DNA of 64,000 nucleotides from Halomonas faecis (GCF_010993975.1 NZ_JAACZO010000058.1:1-64000), one strand, 5' to 3'; positions 1-7,778 are shown, counted from the first letter of the stretch. Notes: generated by a model from the letters alone, not told the origin. Program-made: numbers and translations.

Positions 1-90
1 TTCGTGTTCGAGACTCTGCCGAGGCTTGGCGAAGATGACGACCTCGACACGCTGCTGCCGTGGCACTGGAAAGACACTCTACCGGGCTGA
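1..90 (+). CDS. IS66-family transposase (TnpC), C-terminal fragment at window edge
   Basis: Frame 1 is open from the first base to a TGA at 88-90. It encodes 29 residues, including VFETLPRLGEDDDLDTLLPW, the pattern typical of the C-terminal tail of IS66 transposases (F-x-x-L-P, then an acidic stretch, then LLPW). The rest of the gene, and the tnpA/tnpB accessory genes expected in an IS66 element, lie to the left of the window, so intactness cannot be judged. The call rests on family recognition of a short tail together with the matching terminal repeat 37 bases downstream. Confidence 0.75.
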   Translation, partial: FVFETLPRLGEDDDLDTLLPWHWKDTLPG

Positions 91-127
91 CTCACATCGC
101 AACAGGTGGGGTTACTGGATCGTTTAC
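1..127 (+). mobile_element. Right end of an IS66-family insertion sequence
   Basis: The window opens inside an insertion sequence. Bases 1-90 encode the last 29 residues of an IS66-type transposase (see the CDS). The sequence then runs to a terminal repeat ending at about 127; read on the minus strand this is GTAAACGATCCAGTAACCCC, which fits the GTAA start and ACCCC core that I recall for IS66-family ends. Just outside it, the fapF reading frame begins abruptly, so the element sits inside that gene. IS66 elements usually duplicate 8 bp of target; the predicted copy here is GGCTATTA at 128-135, but the other copy lies left of the window. The exact boundary may be off by one or two bases. Confidence 0.8.
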
Positions 128-536
128 GGCTATTACGATATACATACGGAACGTTCAGCTCTAGCTCTAGTCTATCCGTGACGCCATAACGAGTACTGAT
201 ATCAAAGGTAGTAGTATGGCTCTCCACGGTATCTATGCTAATATCGCCAAGAAATATTGCTTCAAAGACAAGAAAACCATCCAACAATAACTGGCTCCTG
301 TCTGAGTAAGAATAGCTGATCCCCGGCTCGATGGTCAGACGGTCGGAGAACAGCGCATGCTCCTCGCGAAGCACGTCGCGAACGCTCTGGCTGGGCTGCG
401 CTTCACGAACGACGCCGTCGTCATTCGATTGTGCCATAACAGCGCTAGAAACACCCATGGCGACTGGCAATAGCAGCCAAGAGGCAATTGGAATGGTGCA
501 AGCGTGTACCTGGTTTTTCAACTTGTTGTCCAGCAT
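128..536 (-). pseudogene. fapF: FapF-like outer-membrane amyloid pore, truncated by IS66
   Basis: An ATG at 536 preceded by AGGGGAG opens a frame with a signal peptide (residues 1-35, ending AVMAQ) and the start of a beta-barrel. It matches the intact FapF-like protein at 6624-7715: the two share GVTDRLELELxVPYVYR (about residues 118-134 here). The frame runs 136 codons and then enters the IS66 terminal repeat at 127, so most of the barrel is cut off. Known role: FapF is the trimeric outer-membrane pore that exports the amyloid subunits in Pseudomonas. A terminator separates it from fapE, so it may have had its own promoter. The other half of the gene should lie beyond the element, left of the window. 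Confidence 0.78.
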
Positions 537-663
537 CTTGAACTCCCCTGAACGTATGGGCTCTCTACGAGCATTTCGCCCTCCCCCCCAACGGACGAAA
601 AGGCCAAATTTTGGGCTACGCCTAGCTAGACTAGCAGGCCCTAGCGTTGGCAACACGATCCAA

Positions 664-688
664 TAAAAAAGGCCGATCACGGTCGGCC
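664..688 (-). terminator. Rho-independent terminator after fapE
   Basis: Read on the minus strand, a 6-bp stem GGCCGA/TCGGCC (671-688) with a 6-base loop is followed by six Ts (665-670). It lies 25 bases past the fapE stop codon and upstream of fapF, so most fapA-E transcripts should end here. Confidence 0.75.
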
Positions 689-712
689 CGAGAATGAAAC
701 TCACTGAAACTC

Positions 713-1516
713 TTAGCGCAAACGATCCAGTGCCCGAGTCGCATCGAGCATCTGCTTCATGTCCAGGCCATTACCATTCATCTGGCCGATCTTCACGCGC
801 AGCCGGGTAACGTTCTGAATATTTTGGTGGTCGCTGCCCAGCTGTACGCTCTGGCGAAGACCGTACTTGGACAGAATCTCCTGCTTCACCTGGTCTCCAC
901 CCGGCATGGACATCGACATCCCCAGACCTGACGCATTCCGGGAAATATCGATCTTGCTTCCGCCGTCCGTGGTCAGTTGACTGACACCATTGCCGGTGGC
1001 GACGTTACGGTCCACATCGTGGCCGACATCGATCCAGAATTCATTGTTGGCACTGTTGAAATCCCCTCCTGCCTGAACCACCTGCACGATGCCCCGTGCA
1101 TTGCCGCTGCCGGCATCGTTCACCGGCATCGAACCAGCGCCGGCAGCCTGCTGAGCGGCATAGGCTTGCTGGGTCGTCGCCGTGATATTGGTCGAGAACT
1201 GGGTGACCGGCCGCGCACCATCCAGATCGATACCCAGATCCGCCTGGGCATGCAGCGTTTCTCCGGCCGCCGTCATCCATTTCGTGGACATCTCGACGCC
1301 GAAGAAGAGTACCTCGCGGCTATTCACGAACTTGCCACGCACTCCCGCCAACTCTTCGTCCGGCAGCATTCGCGCATCATGATAGACCGGATCTTCGAAA
1401 TCGGTAGCCTCCACCGCTGCAAGACCCATCGATGGTACCGTCATCGTCAGCGATGCCGAGGCAAGCGCGACGCTCAGCACACCAAGCCGTTGATGCCTTC
1501 CAGCAAAGCCTTTCAT
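713..1516 (-). CDS. fapE: FapE-like secreted component of the Fap amyloid system
   Basis: A 267-residue exported protein, fifth gene of the fap operon. The start at 1516 has GAGGGTG five bases upstream; the longer frame to 1717 overlaps fapD and lacks a signal peptide. Residues 1-34 form a signal sequence. Residues 51-63 read LPDEELAGVRGKF, followed by a beta-rich stretch (VLFFGVEMSTKW), an arrangement I associate with FapE. Around residue 138 there is a degenerate Fap-type repeat (GIVQVVQAGGDFNSANN). In Pseudomonas, FapE is a minor extracellular part of the fibre and its exact role is not settled. The ELAGVRGK segment fits the double-glycine leader pattern of C39 peptidases, which matters next to fapD. 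No cysteines are visible. Confidence 0.72.
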   Translation of the reverse strand: MKGFAGRHQRLGVLSVALASASLTMTVPSMGLAAVEATDFEDPVYHDARMLPDEELAGVRGKFVNSREVLFFGVEMSTKWMTAAGETLHAQADLGIDLDGARPVTQFSTNITATTQQAYAAQQAAGAGSMPVNDAGSGNARGIVQVVQAGGDFNSANNEFWIDVGHDVDRNVATGNGVSQLTTDGGSKIDISRNASGLGMSMSMPGGDQVKQEILSKYGLRQSVQLGSDHQNIQNVTRLRVKIGQMNGNGLDMKQMLDATRALDRLR

Positions 1517-1551
1517 GATTGCACCCTCATGATTTTCGACTGCTATGGTTG

Positions 1552-2262
1552 TCAAAATACCTCGGCATGGCGAAAGCCGAAGTCGAGAAGTTGCTGCTTG
1601 GGTACCGGAGAGAAGACATCCGTCAGACGGCGCGCCGTCAGCGGCTGAGCCGGGTCCAGCAACACGGTATGCGTATCGAAGTTTTCGCCGATCACCGCGA
1701 AGATGATGTTGTTCCACGCCTCGACGAACTTCGAACGCTCCATGACCTTGTTGCCCAGTGCAGGATCGCCGATGTAGACCCTGTCACCCGAAACCTTCTT
1801 CAGCACCACGAAGTGCTGATAGCCGGCAAGATCCAGCAGCACGATGACGGGAATCGATACGGCATCCAGGGCATCCTGCTCGATCTCGTAGCCGCGGGCC
1901 CGCAGGCCGATCGAATCGACGTAGTTGCGCAAGTCGAGCAGAGAGAAGCCCATTCGCTCGGCCACTTCCTGATCGGCCACTTCGAACATCCCTTCGAGAA
2001 CCTCCACCTCGGTGATATCCGACCGCCCGTACGCATACTTGAGAATGGTAGCCAGGGAAGCCGCACCGCAGGAAAAGTCCGTCTCCTGGGGAATGAGGTT
2101 CTCGAAGCGACGCTCGCGAATCGACTGCACCTCCTTGGTGACGGAGGTGCCGGGCACCACATTGCCCAGACGTATCGGTGCCGCCTCTGCAGGATTGGCT
2201 CCCACCAGAAAACTCACGGCCAGGCTCATCATTCCCAGCATTGAAACCGCCAAGGTCTTCAT
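1552..2262 (-). CDS. fapD: FapD-like periplasmic C39-family cysteine peptidase
   Basis: A 236-residue protein with an N-terminal signal peptide (about 1-27) and a single C39 peptidase domain, without the ABC-transporter domains of bacteriocin exporters. The catalytic set is complete: Gln59 six residues before the nucleophile (oxyanion), Cys65 in DFSCGAAS, His150 in GYQHFVV and Asp166 in YIGDPALG. The start at 2262 has GGAGG five bases upstream; a GTG at 2277 is the alternative. FapD is required for Fap biogenesis in Pseudomonas and is thought to act on another Fap component, but its natural substrate is not established as far as I know. It lies between fapC and fapE, with a strong hairpin upstream that may lower its expression relative to fapC. 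Confidence 0.85.
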   Translation of the reverse strand: MKTLAVSMLGMMSLAVSFLVGANPAEAAPIRLGNVVPGTSVTKEVQSIRERRFENLIPQETDFSCGAASLATILKYAYGRSDITEVEVLEGMFEVADQEVAERMGFSLLDLRNYVDSIGLRARGYEIEQDALDAVSIPVIVLLDLAGYQHFVVLKKVSGDRVYIGDPALGNKVMERSKFVEAWNNIIFAVIGENFDTHTVLLDPAQPLTARRLTDVFSPVPKQQLLDFGFRHAEVF

Positions 2263-2291
2263 GCTTGCCTCCGCCACGGCTTGGAAATTCG

Positions 2292-2318
2292 AAAACCCGG
2301 CCCGCTAGGCGGGCCGGG
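2292..2318 (-). terminator. Strong intercistronic hairpin between fapC and fapD
   Basis: A perfect 10-bp stem, CCCGGCCCGC with loop TAG and its complement (2296-2318), is followed on the minus strand by TTTT (2292-2295). It lies 19 bases after the fapC stop. It could act as a partial terminator or protect the 3' end of fapC mRNA; either would give more of the major amyloid subunit than of FapD and FapE. Confidence 0.75.
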
Positions 2319-2337
2319 ACGAATCACCCGATGCCAC

Positions 2338-3258
2338 TCACTGAGCGCGAGCGATGGACAGGGTGTTGCTCTGCATGTTGCCGTTGCCGGAAGCCACGTT
2401 GGCCCCGATGTTGCCGGTAGCGCCGGCCAGCGCACCGCCGGTCAGGTTGGCTTCGTTCTTGTTGTTCTGAACGAAGATAGTGAACGGCCCTACACTAGCC
2501 TCATAGAGGTCATTGTCGGCGAGGTTATCGTAGGACACCTGCACACCGCCGCTGGTGGCGTCGGCGGAGCTGTTGCTGCCCACGGCCAGTGCCAGGCCAT
2601 TGCTCTGGCTGTTGCCGGCGCCGGCCGCCACGTTCACGCCGATATTGCCAGAAGCGCCTTGCAGCGAATTATCCAGCACTGCCTTGTTCTGGGTGCCATC
2701 GTTGTAGTAACGGTTGTCGGAAGACGACTGCACCGAGAAGGTCGCTGCCTTGGCAAAGACCATGGCGGCATCATTTTCATCATCGTTTCCACCCCAATCA
2801 CCACCGCCAAAGAAACTGGCAGTCGACATATCATCATCGCCATTCGATGAACCGCTGTCGGTTCCCTTGGCAATGGAGGTATCGTTGGCCTGCTTGTTGA
2901 GATCCCCGGCTGCCACGTTGATACCAATATTGCCGCTGGCACCGTTGCCGGAATCGCCACCCACCACGGCATCGTTGTCATTCTTCTCAGCCTTGACGAC
3001 GTTGTCATGGTCGAGCTGCTTGCGATCCACGGTGGCGGCCGCATAGTTGTCCGGATCCTTGATGCCGAACTCGTCCTCGATCTCGATCTTGGCTTCGAAT
3101 TCGACCTCATGCTCGATCTCGACCTCGATTTCGTTCTCCCACTTGGAGTCGACGTAGCTATCGGTATCGAAGACGTTGTTGTCGGTGGCCATCGCATAGG
3201 AAGATGCGAACAGGGCAGCGATAGCCAGAGCGAGCGGGGCTTTTGCGAACGTTTTCAT
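2338..3258 (-). CDS. fapC: FapC-like major functional-amyloid subunit
   Basis: A 306-residue exported protein; signal peptide at about 1-24 (ending SYAMA). AGGAGA lies six bases before the ATG. Three Fap repeats are plain, at about residues 97-131, 192-226 and 269-306, each built on GxSGNIGxNVAAGxxNxQxN; the third ends the protein. This is the repeat of Pseudomonas FapB/FapC, whose Gln/Asn-rich units stack into the amyloid core. Two long acidic, Asp/Gly/Ser-rich linkers separate the repeats. Unusual: residues 41-62 alternate Glu with Ile/Val/Phe (ENEIEVEIEHEVEFEAKIEI). The C-terminal CxxC that I recall from Pseudomonas FapC is absent. Third gene of the operon, likely sigma-54 dependent. Confidence 0.85.
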   Translation of the reverse strand: MKTFAKAPLALAIAALFASSYAMATDNNVFDTDSYVDSKWENEIEVEIEHEVEFEAKIEIEDEFGIKDPDNYAAATVDRKQLDHDNVVKAEKNDNDAVVGGDSGNGASGNIGINVAAGDLNKQANDTSIAKGTDSGSSNGDDDMSTASFFGGGDWGGNDDENDAAMVFAKAATFSVQSSSDNRYYNDGTQNKAVLDNSLQGASGNIGVNVAAGAGNSQSNGLALAVGSNSSADATSGGVQVSYDNLADNDLYEASVGPFTIFVQNNKNEANLTGGALAGATGNIGANVASGNGNMQSNTLSIARAQ

Positions 3259-3318
3259 GATCTTTCTCCTGAATGAACCTGAGAGTTCTGCTCTTGATGT
3301 TGTAAGGCACGACTACCG

Positions 3319-4074
3319 CTATCTACGAGCACCGGATGTCATGCGGACACCGACATGGTTCCCGGTAGCGTTGCCCTTTCCTGCCGACTGATTCACCTGG
3401 ATGACGCCGCGCGACCCGGCAAAGGCCGAATCCTCGATGGCGACTCGCCGTGACGACGTGCCGTCATCCGACTCCTCGGTCGACTCCTGCGTACGGGACA
3501 GCACCTGACTCAGCGACTCGCTGTTCAACGAACTGCCCCGAATGCCCAGAGCCACACTCAAGGTGTTGCTCTGCACATTCTCCTGTCCCGCGGCCTGGTT
3601 GACCGAAATCCAGCCAACCGACTGGCTCAGCGCCTGATCCTTGATCACGGCGGTGGCCTGCTCTGGCGCGAGACGATTGTTCGATGTCACCACCTGCACC
3701 ACGATGTTGTTGGCCAAGGCGTTTTCGCCCATGGCAATGACACCGGAGTTGCTCTGCAGATTGGTATGACCGGCCGCCATGTTGACGTTGATGGCCCCCT
3801 GCACGCCCCTCAGGGAGTGGCCGTCGATGACGGAAGCAGCGCGGTAAGTGGTGAAGACTCGGTAGTAGCTATCATCGGAAAGGCTCTCCTGCCCCCAGGC
3901 TTCACCGATGGAACCCACCATGACGAGCGCCGACACTCCTGCAGCCAGCAAGGCGGAAGCCGCCCAGCGGCTTTGTTGCCAGCCGGCCAGACGTGGACAG
4001 GCAACCCTTGTGTGTTGCCCTGCGGGGCCGCTTTGCTGGCACTGTCCGGTTGTCATGCGGTCTTCGATCGTCAT
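3319..4074 (-). CDS. fapB: FapB-like amyloid nucleator / minor subunit
   Basis: A 251-residue secreted protein with three diverged Fap repeats: about residues 88-115 (GAINVNMAAGHTNLQSN), 149-177 (ISVNQAAGQENVQSN) and 218-243 (VIQVNQSAGKGNATGN). In Pseudomonas, FapB has the same repeat design as FapC and is thought to nucleate the fibre. The signal-peptide core is at about 37-58 after an unusually long polar N-terminal region. I chose the ATG at 4074 because AGGTG lies six bases upstream; a GTG at 4083 overlapping the fapA stop codon is the other option. Linkers are Ser/Glu-rich. Assignment as FapB rather than a second FapC rests on gene order and the more diverged repeats. Confidence 0.78.
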   Translation of the reverse strand: MTIEDRMTTGQCQQSGPAGQHTRVACPRLAGWQQSRWAASALLAAGVSALVMVGSIGEAWGQESLSDDSYYRVFTTYRAASVIDGHSLRGVQGAINVNMAAGHTNLQSNSGVIAMGENALANNIVVQVVTSNNRLAPEQATAVIKDQALSQSVGWISVNQAAGQENVQSNTLSVALGIRGSSLNSESLSQVLSRTQESTEESDDGTSSRRVAIEDSAFAGSRGVIQVNQSAGKGNATGNHVGVRMTSGARR

Positions 4075-4079
4075 TGGAT

Positions 4080-4478
4080 TCACCTGCGGCTGCTCGTCGT
4101 CACCGTCTGGCTTTGATGGTTGTCGTATCCCTTGGCCTGATGGCGGCTTCCGCCGCTGCCCCTGCTCTTGCCCACCGAACGGCTTTCATCCCACAAAATG
4201 ACGCCGAGCCCTTCATCGATGGCGATAGCCTGACTCTGCGCATATCTCCCGCGGACTTCATCGAGGCGTTCATGGGAGAGCGCTTCACCGTCGAATGCCC
4301 GACTTGCCAGCGTGCCAAGTGCTTCAACTTCAGATCCTTGAGCCCAGGCAGCAGAAGACAGACTGGCGAGCCCGGCCCCCACCAACATGACCGCGATACA
4401 CCGGCTGGCAGACAGCAACCTTCTATGGCGCTGAACGTCGATCTGTAACCTTTGCGTGACTCGCGATCTGGTTGGCAT
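4080..4478 (-). CDS. First gene of fap operon; small exported protein in the fapA position
   Basis: A 132-residue protein with a long basic N-terminus and a hydrophobic segment (about 27-46) ending AAWAQ, consistent with export. It occupies the fapA position, directly downstream of the sigma-54 promoter and abutting fapB. FapA of Pseudomonas is a small periplasmic protein that affects the FapB/FapC balance, but I cannot confirm homology from sequence, so no symbol is given. Residues 71-79 read RLDEVRGRY, part of the double-glycine-like motif shared with three other proteins of this region. The C-terminus is Arg/Ser/Gly-rich. The start at 4478 has GGAG eight bases upstream; upstream codons of the longer frame would lie before the predicted transcription start. 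Confidence 0.6.
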   Translation of the reverse strand: MPTRSRVTQRLQIDVQRHRRLLSASRCIAVMLVGAGLASLSSAAWAQGSEVEALGTLASRAFDGEALSHERLDEVRGRYAQSQAIAIDEGLGVILWDESRSVGKSRGSGGSRHQAKGYDNHQSQTVTTSSRR

Positions 4479-4509
4479 CACCGCGGCTCCATTTGTTTCA
4501 ATATGTATA

Positions 4510-4527
4510 TAGCAATAGCCGTGCCAA
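4510..4527 (-). promoter_or_regulatory. Sigma-54 promoter of the fap operon
   Basis: On the minus strand the sequence TTGGCACGGCTATTGCTA matches the sigma-54 consensus (YTGGCACG-N4-TTGCW) at every fixed position, with the required 10 bases between the GG and GC pairs. Transcription should start near 4500, leaving a leader of about 20 bases that contains the GGAG site before the first gene. A sigma-54 activator gene (5128-6582) lies divergently about 600 bases away. Confidence 0.88.
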
Positions 4528-4580
4528 CTATTTAAACCATTGATTATCTTATGTTTTATGAAGAATTGGAAACGAGACAA

Positions 4581-5127
4581 GTGTTAGCTTAATGTAACGT
4601 TGCTTCGCTTTCGTGACTCTCGATCCGCTTCGGGGGCCTACCCAAGGCCCACACGACAGCGCCGAAAGGCCCCTATCCAGTCACTGCAACGCTGATGAAA
4701 CAACGCCGTACGAAACTTCTCGGTCAGCATCGACAAGCCATTGTTTCAATGGGAAAAATACACCTTTTCCAGACATGACCACCGCTACGTTTCCTTGCGG
4801 TAAGCCTCTAAAGTCAGCCGACTCGGTTATCATTAACTAGCTGATTTAGTGAACAAAACGAAACGACCCAATCGCAGGTTCATATCACTAGTAAAGCCTG
4901 GCATGAGTTTTCTAGCTCGCTAATTAGCCAACCCGATAGCACCGTATTAAGAGTTTATTTCGTACCATTTCTACAAAAAAACATAACTTTACAAAAATAT
5001 GAACCGAGCCCTACCTTATAGGTCACCAGGGAAAAATCGATACGCTTCTGCACATGGCGTCAACCGACAAGGCAATAACAATCTGAATAAAAAATCATGC
5101 CTTGCATGTTGTACCGGGAGCCAGCCG
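4581..5127. other. AT-rich intergenic region between fap operon and its presumed regulator
   Basis: About 550 bases without a convincing gene. The right part (about 4840-5110) is much richer in A and T than the rest of the window and contains A-runs near 4974-4996. It should hold the promoter of the sigma-54 activator and its binding sites for the fap promoter, but I could not identify a clear -35/-10 pair or an inverted repeat. Short open frames here lack a ribosome-binding site or a protein-like composition. Confidence 0.5.
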
Positions 5128-6582
5128 ATGGACGTGATACCGAACCTGTTACTGGTATACCGTTCCGATAGCCTAAAAATGGAAATCAAAAACAACTTGT
5201 CCGAATATCAGAACCATTTGAAAATTACCGATGACATGAATTCAGCCATCGACATGGCTCAACAATATTCATTTTCCGTTGCCATCTTGGATCTGGACCT
5301 GATCTATAAAAACAGCTCTTTATTCAATCAGTTACTCGAGCCTCTGCAAGAGACCCATTTAATTGCGATAATCGACGAAAAGCAGAAAAACAATCTCATG
5401 ATAGGAAAGTTAATACAGGACCATTTCTTTACGTATTTCTCAAAACCATTACCCAACCGGGGCCTTCTGGAAGTCATCGAAGCTATACAATGGATGAGAC
5501 GTTTCGACGGCAGGGATAACTTTGATCAAAGCATTGTCGTCAACGGGCGAAAACTGGAAAGTAATAACCCCCGAGTCAAGACTCTAATCAATGCCATCCA
5601 AAAAACCGCCAAAGTAGATGCTCCCGTTCTCATTCATGGTGAAACGGGTGCGGGGAAGGAGCTGGTTGCAAGGGCGATTCATCACTATTCGCGCCGGGCC
5701 AAGGGTCCCTTCATCACCGTCAACTGCGGTGCCATTCCCCGTGAACTGATGCAATCCGCTTTTTTCGGTTATGAAAAAGGGGCATTCACGGACGCCTACC
5801 AACGTCACATCGGTCATATCGAGTCAGCATCGAGTGGAACGCTTTTCCTAGACGAAATCGGTGATCTTCCGTTCGACATGCAGGTTTGTCTACTGCGGTT
5901 TCTCGAAAATCATCGTATCCAGCGCCTAGGTAGTCATGAGGATATCGAAGTCGATGTACGTATCGTATCGGCAACCCATGTGGACATGGGAAAAGCCATT
6001 TCCGAAGGCGAATTCCGTGAGGACCTATACTATCGGATCAATGTATTGAGTCTTTTCGTGCCCCCTCTTCGCGAGCGTCTCGAGGACATAGAAAGTCTCG
6101 CCCAGTCAATTCTCTTGACCCATAGCGATGACCGACCAGCCAATTTCCATGGCATCAGCGAAGCGGCCATGGCCTGCATGAAGCAATACCACTGGCCTGG
6201 TAATATCCGGGAGCTTTCCAATCGACTTCGCCGTGCCATGATCATGTGCCGCTCCGGATGGATCGAGCCCGAAGATTTGGCCCTACCACTCTTGGCTGAG
6301 TCACTACCGACGGTGCACATCGATAAAGTGCGGGAGCAGGCAGAAAAGCGAACCATTCAATCTGCGCTGGTTCGCTGCTATAACAATATTTCTTCCGCAG
6401 CCAAGGAATTGAACGTCTCCCGCGTCACGCTCTACCGGCTCATGGAAAAACACGGTATCGATCGTGACATTTCCCACTGGCACCGCGGGCGAGGCCCGCC
6501 CCCTCGTAGCCGCAAGAAAACCGAGCCCGACATAGGAGAGAACGACGAGACAAGCCATGACGATAACAGCACGGATCACTGA
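5128..6582 (+). CDS. VpsR-like sigma-54-dependent transcriptional activator
   Basis: A 484-residue enhancer-binding protein in three parts. Residues 1-125 look like a degenerate receiver: the usual acidic pair after the first strand is missing (NLLLVYRSDS), although an Asp remains in AILDLDL. Residues 140-375 are an AAA+ domain with Walker A GETGAGKE (171-178), the sigma-54 contact GAFTDA (218-223) and Walker B LFLDE (239-243). Residues 405-445 are a Fis-type helix-turn-helix. A basic, then acidic, tail of about 40 residues follows. I chose ATG 5128 because GGGAG lies seven bases upstream; the frame is open from 4999. It is the obvious candidate activator for the two sigma-54 sites in this region. 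Codons are more AT-rich than in flanking genes, which may indicate transfer. Confidence 0.85.
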   Translation: MDVIPNLLLVYRSDSLKMEIKNNLSEYQNHLKITDDMNSAIDMAQQYSFSVAILDLDLIYKNSSLFNQLLEPLQETHLIAIIDEKQKNNLMIGKLIQDHFFTYFSKPLPNRGLLEVIEAIQWMRRFDGRDNFDQSIVVNGRKLESNNPRVKTLINAIQKTAKVDAPVLIHGETGAGKELVARAIHHYSRRAKGPFITVNCGAIPRELMQSAFFGYEKGAFTDAYQRHIGHIESASSGTLFLDEIGDLPFDMQVCLLRFLENHRIQRLGSHEDIEVDVRIVSATHVDMGKAISEGEFREDLYYRINVLSLFVPPLRERLEDIESLAQSILLTHSDDRPANFHGISEAAMACMKQYHWPGNIRELSNRLRRAMIMCRSGWIEPEDLALPLLAESLPTVHIDKVREQAEKRTIQSALVRCYNNISSAAKELNVSRVTLYRLMEKHGIDRDISHWHRGRGPPPRSRKKTEPDIGENDETSHDDNSTDH

Positions 6583-6623
6583 AACGACGCATACACCCAA
6601 GTCAATACCAAGGGATCAAGGCC

Positions 6624-7715
6624 ATGAAACCGATAAAGTCACTCTACATCTTGGCTGCCGGCACCCTGTGCCTATCGCTGTCCAATAGTCTTCTCGCCCA
6701 AGCGACGAGCGATACGGCAAACGTTCCCGATAGCGGCTCGCCGGTCGGTCAGGCCCCTGTACGACAGGAAGCGCAGCCCGAAGTGCAGGCCATTTCCGAT
6801 ATCGGGGGCGTGCTAACGCCGCGCGGCAAGTTGGTTCTGGAGCCTTCGCTGCAGTACTCCCATGCCAGCGTGAACCGCTTGACTTTTCGTGGCATAGAGA
6901 TACTCAGTACCCTGCTGATCGGCGTGTTCGAAGCCGAGGATGCCGACCGCGACACCTGGACCGCCGCCATGACCGGCCGCCTCGGCGTCACCGACCGGCT
7001 GGAGCTGGAGCTGAAGGTGCCTTACGTCTATCGTGACGACGCGTTGTTTGCCACGGTCGCTACCACGGAAGGGCAGCAGGAATTCGATATATCGCGTGAC
7101 ATCAGCAGTAATGGACTCGGTGATATCGAAGCTGCAATACACTATCAGCTGAATAGCGGGCAAAACGGCTGGCCCTACTTCGTGGGAAATCTGCGCTACA
7201 AATCGACGACTGGCGAGGGACCCTTCGACATTCGCCGCGACTCCGATGGCATCGAAAGAGAGCTCGCCACCGGCTCGGGTTTTCATTCCGTAGAGCCTAG
7301 CATCACCATGCTATTCCCGTCGGATCCTGCCGTCTACTTTGCCAATCTTGGCTATCTGTACAATATCAAGGATGACGTGAACAAGCAGATAACCGACGAA
7401 ATCCGCATTGGTGAAGTCGACCCAGGGGATGCTATACGACTGAGTTTCGGAATGGCCTATGCCATCAATGAACGCTCTTCCTTCACATTGGGCTTCAAGA
7501 ACGATTTCATCGACGATACCAAGACCGAGTTCATCGGAAGTAACGGAAACTCAACGACGCAAAGCTCCCGTTCATTGAACATTGCCTCTCTACTGCTGGG
7601 TTGGTCCTACCAGCTCAGCCCCAAGACGTCCGTCAACCTTGGCCTGGAACTGGGCATTTCCGATGATGCGCCGGATACCGTGCTGACACTGAGAGTGCCC
7701 TTTGGCGTCAATTGA
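6624..7715 (+). CDS. FapF-like outer-membrane beta-barrel transporter (second, intact copy)
   Basis: A 363-residue outer-membrane protein. Signal peptide about 1-26 (ending LLAQ), then a Pro/Gln-rich linker (27-60) without an obvious coiled coil, then GGVLTPRGK and a barrel of alternating strands from about residue 68 to the end. It resembles the disrupted fapF copy in the first strands (GVTDRLELELKVPYVYR, 121-137) but the N-terminal part differs, so it is a paralogue and not a duplicate. FapF of Pseudomonas is a pore with an N-terminal plug and coiled coil; here that domain is short. The gene follows the sigma-54 activator by 41 bases and is probably co-transcribed with it. It may export the proteins of the facing operon, or replace the broken fapF. 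Confidence 0.78.
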   Translation: MKPIKSLYILAAGTLCLSLSNSLLAQATSDTANVPDSGSPVGQAPVRQEAQPEVQAISDIGGVLTPRGKLVLEPSLQYSHASVNRLTFRGIEILSTLLIGVFEAEDADRDTWTAAMTGRLGVTDRLELELKVPYVYRDDALFATVATTEGQQEFDISRDISSNGLGDIEAAIHYQLNSGQNGWPYFVGNLRYKSTTGEGPFDIRRDSDGIERELATGSGFHSVEPSITMLFPSDPAVYFANLGYLYNIKDDVNKQITDEIRIGEVDPGDAIRLSFGMAYAINERSSFTLGFKNDFIDDTKTEFIGSNGNSTTQSSRSLNIASLLLGWSYQLSPKTSVNLGLELGISDDAPDTVLTLRVPFGVN

Positions 7716-7732
7716 CGATCATGAACGAGAGC

Positions 7733-7758
7733 GCCCCGCATGGGTTGCCATGCGGGGC
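7733..7758. terminator. Hairpin between convergent fapF-like and fapE-like genes
   Basis: A perfect 10-bp stem, GCCCCGCATG with loop GGTTGC and its complement, lies 17 bases after the plus-strand stop and 20 bases past the minus-strand stop. No T-run follows on either strand, so termination efficiency is uncertain, but the location suits a shared bidirectional terminator. Confidence 0.6.
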
Positions 7759-7778
7759 GGAAGCGCACGGAGTGACAT

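Noticed and set aside
331..666. 111-codon plus-strand frame across the fapF start
   Set aside because: Overlaps the signal-peptide region of the disrupted fapF, its ribosome site and the fapE terminator; no protein-like features.
2338..4074. Curli (CsgA/CsgB-like) amyloid as the identity of the repeat proteins
   Set aside because: Curli repeats follow S-x5-Q-x-G-x-x-N-x-A-x3-Q; here the units are GNIGxNVAAGxxNxQxN, the Fap type, and no csg export genes are present.
4613..4840. 75-codon plus-strand frame between fapA and the activator
   Set aside because: No ribosome-binding site and no recognisable features; region looks regulatory.
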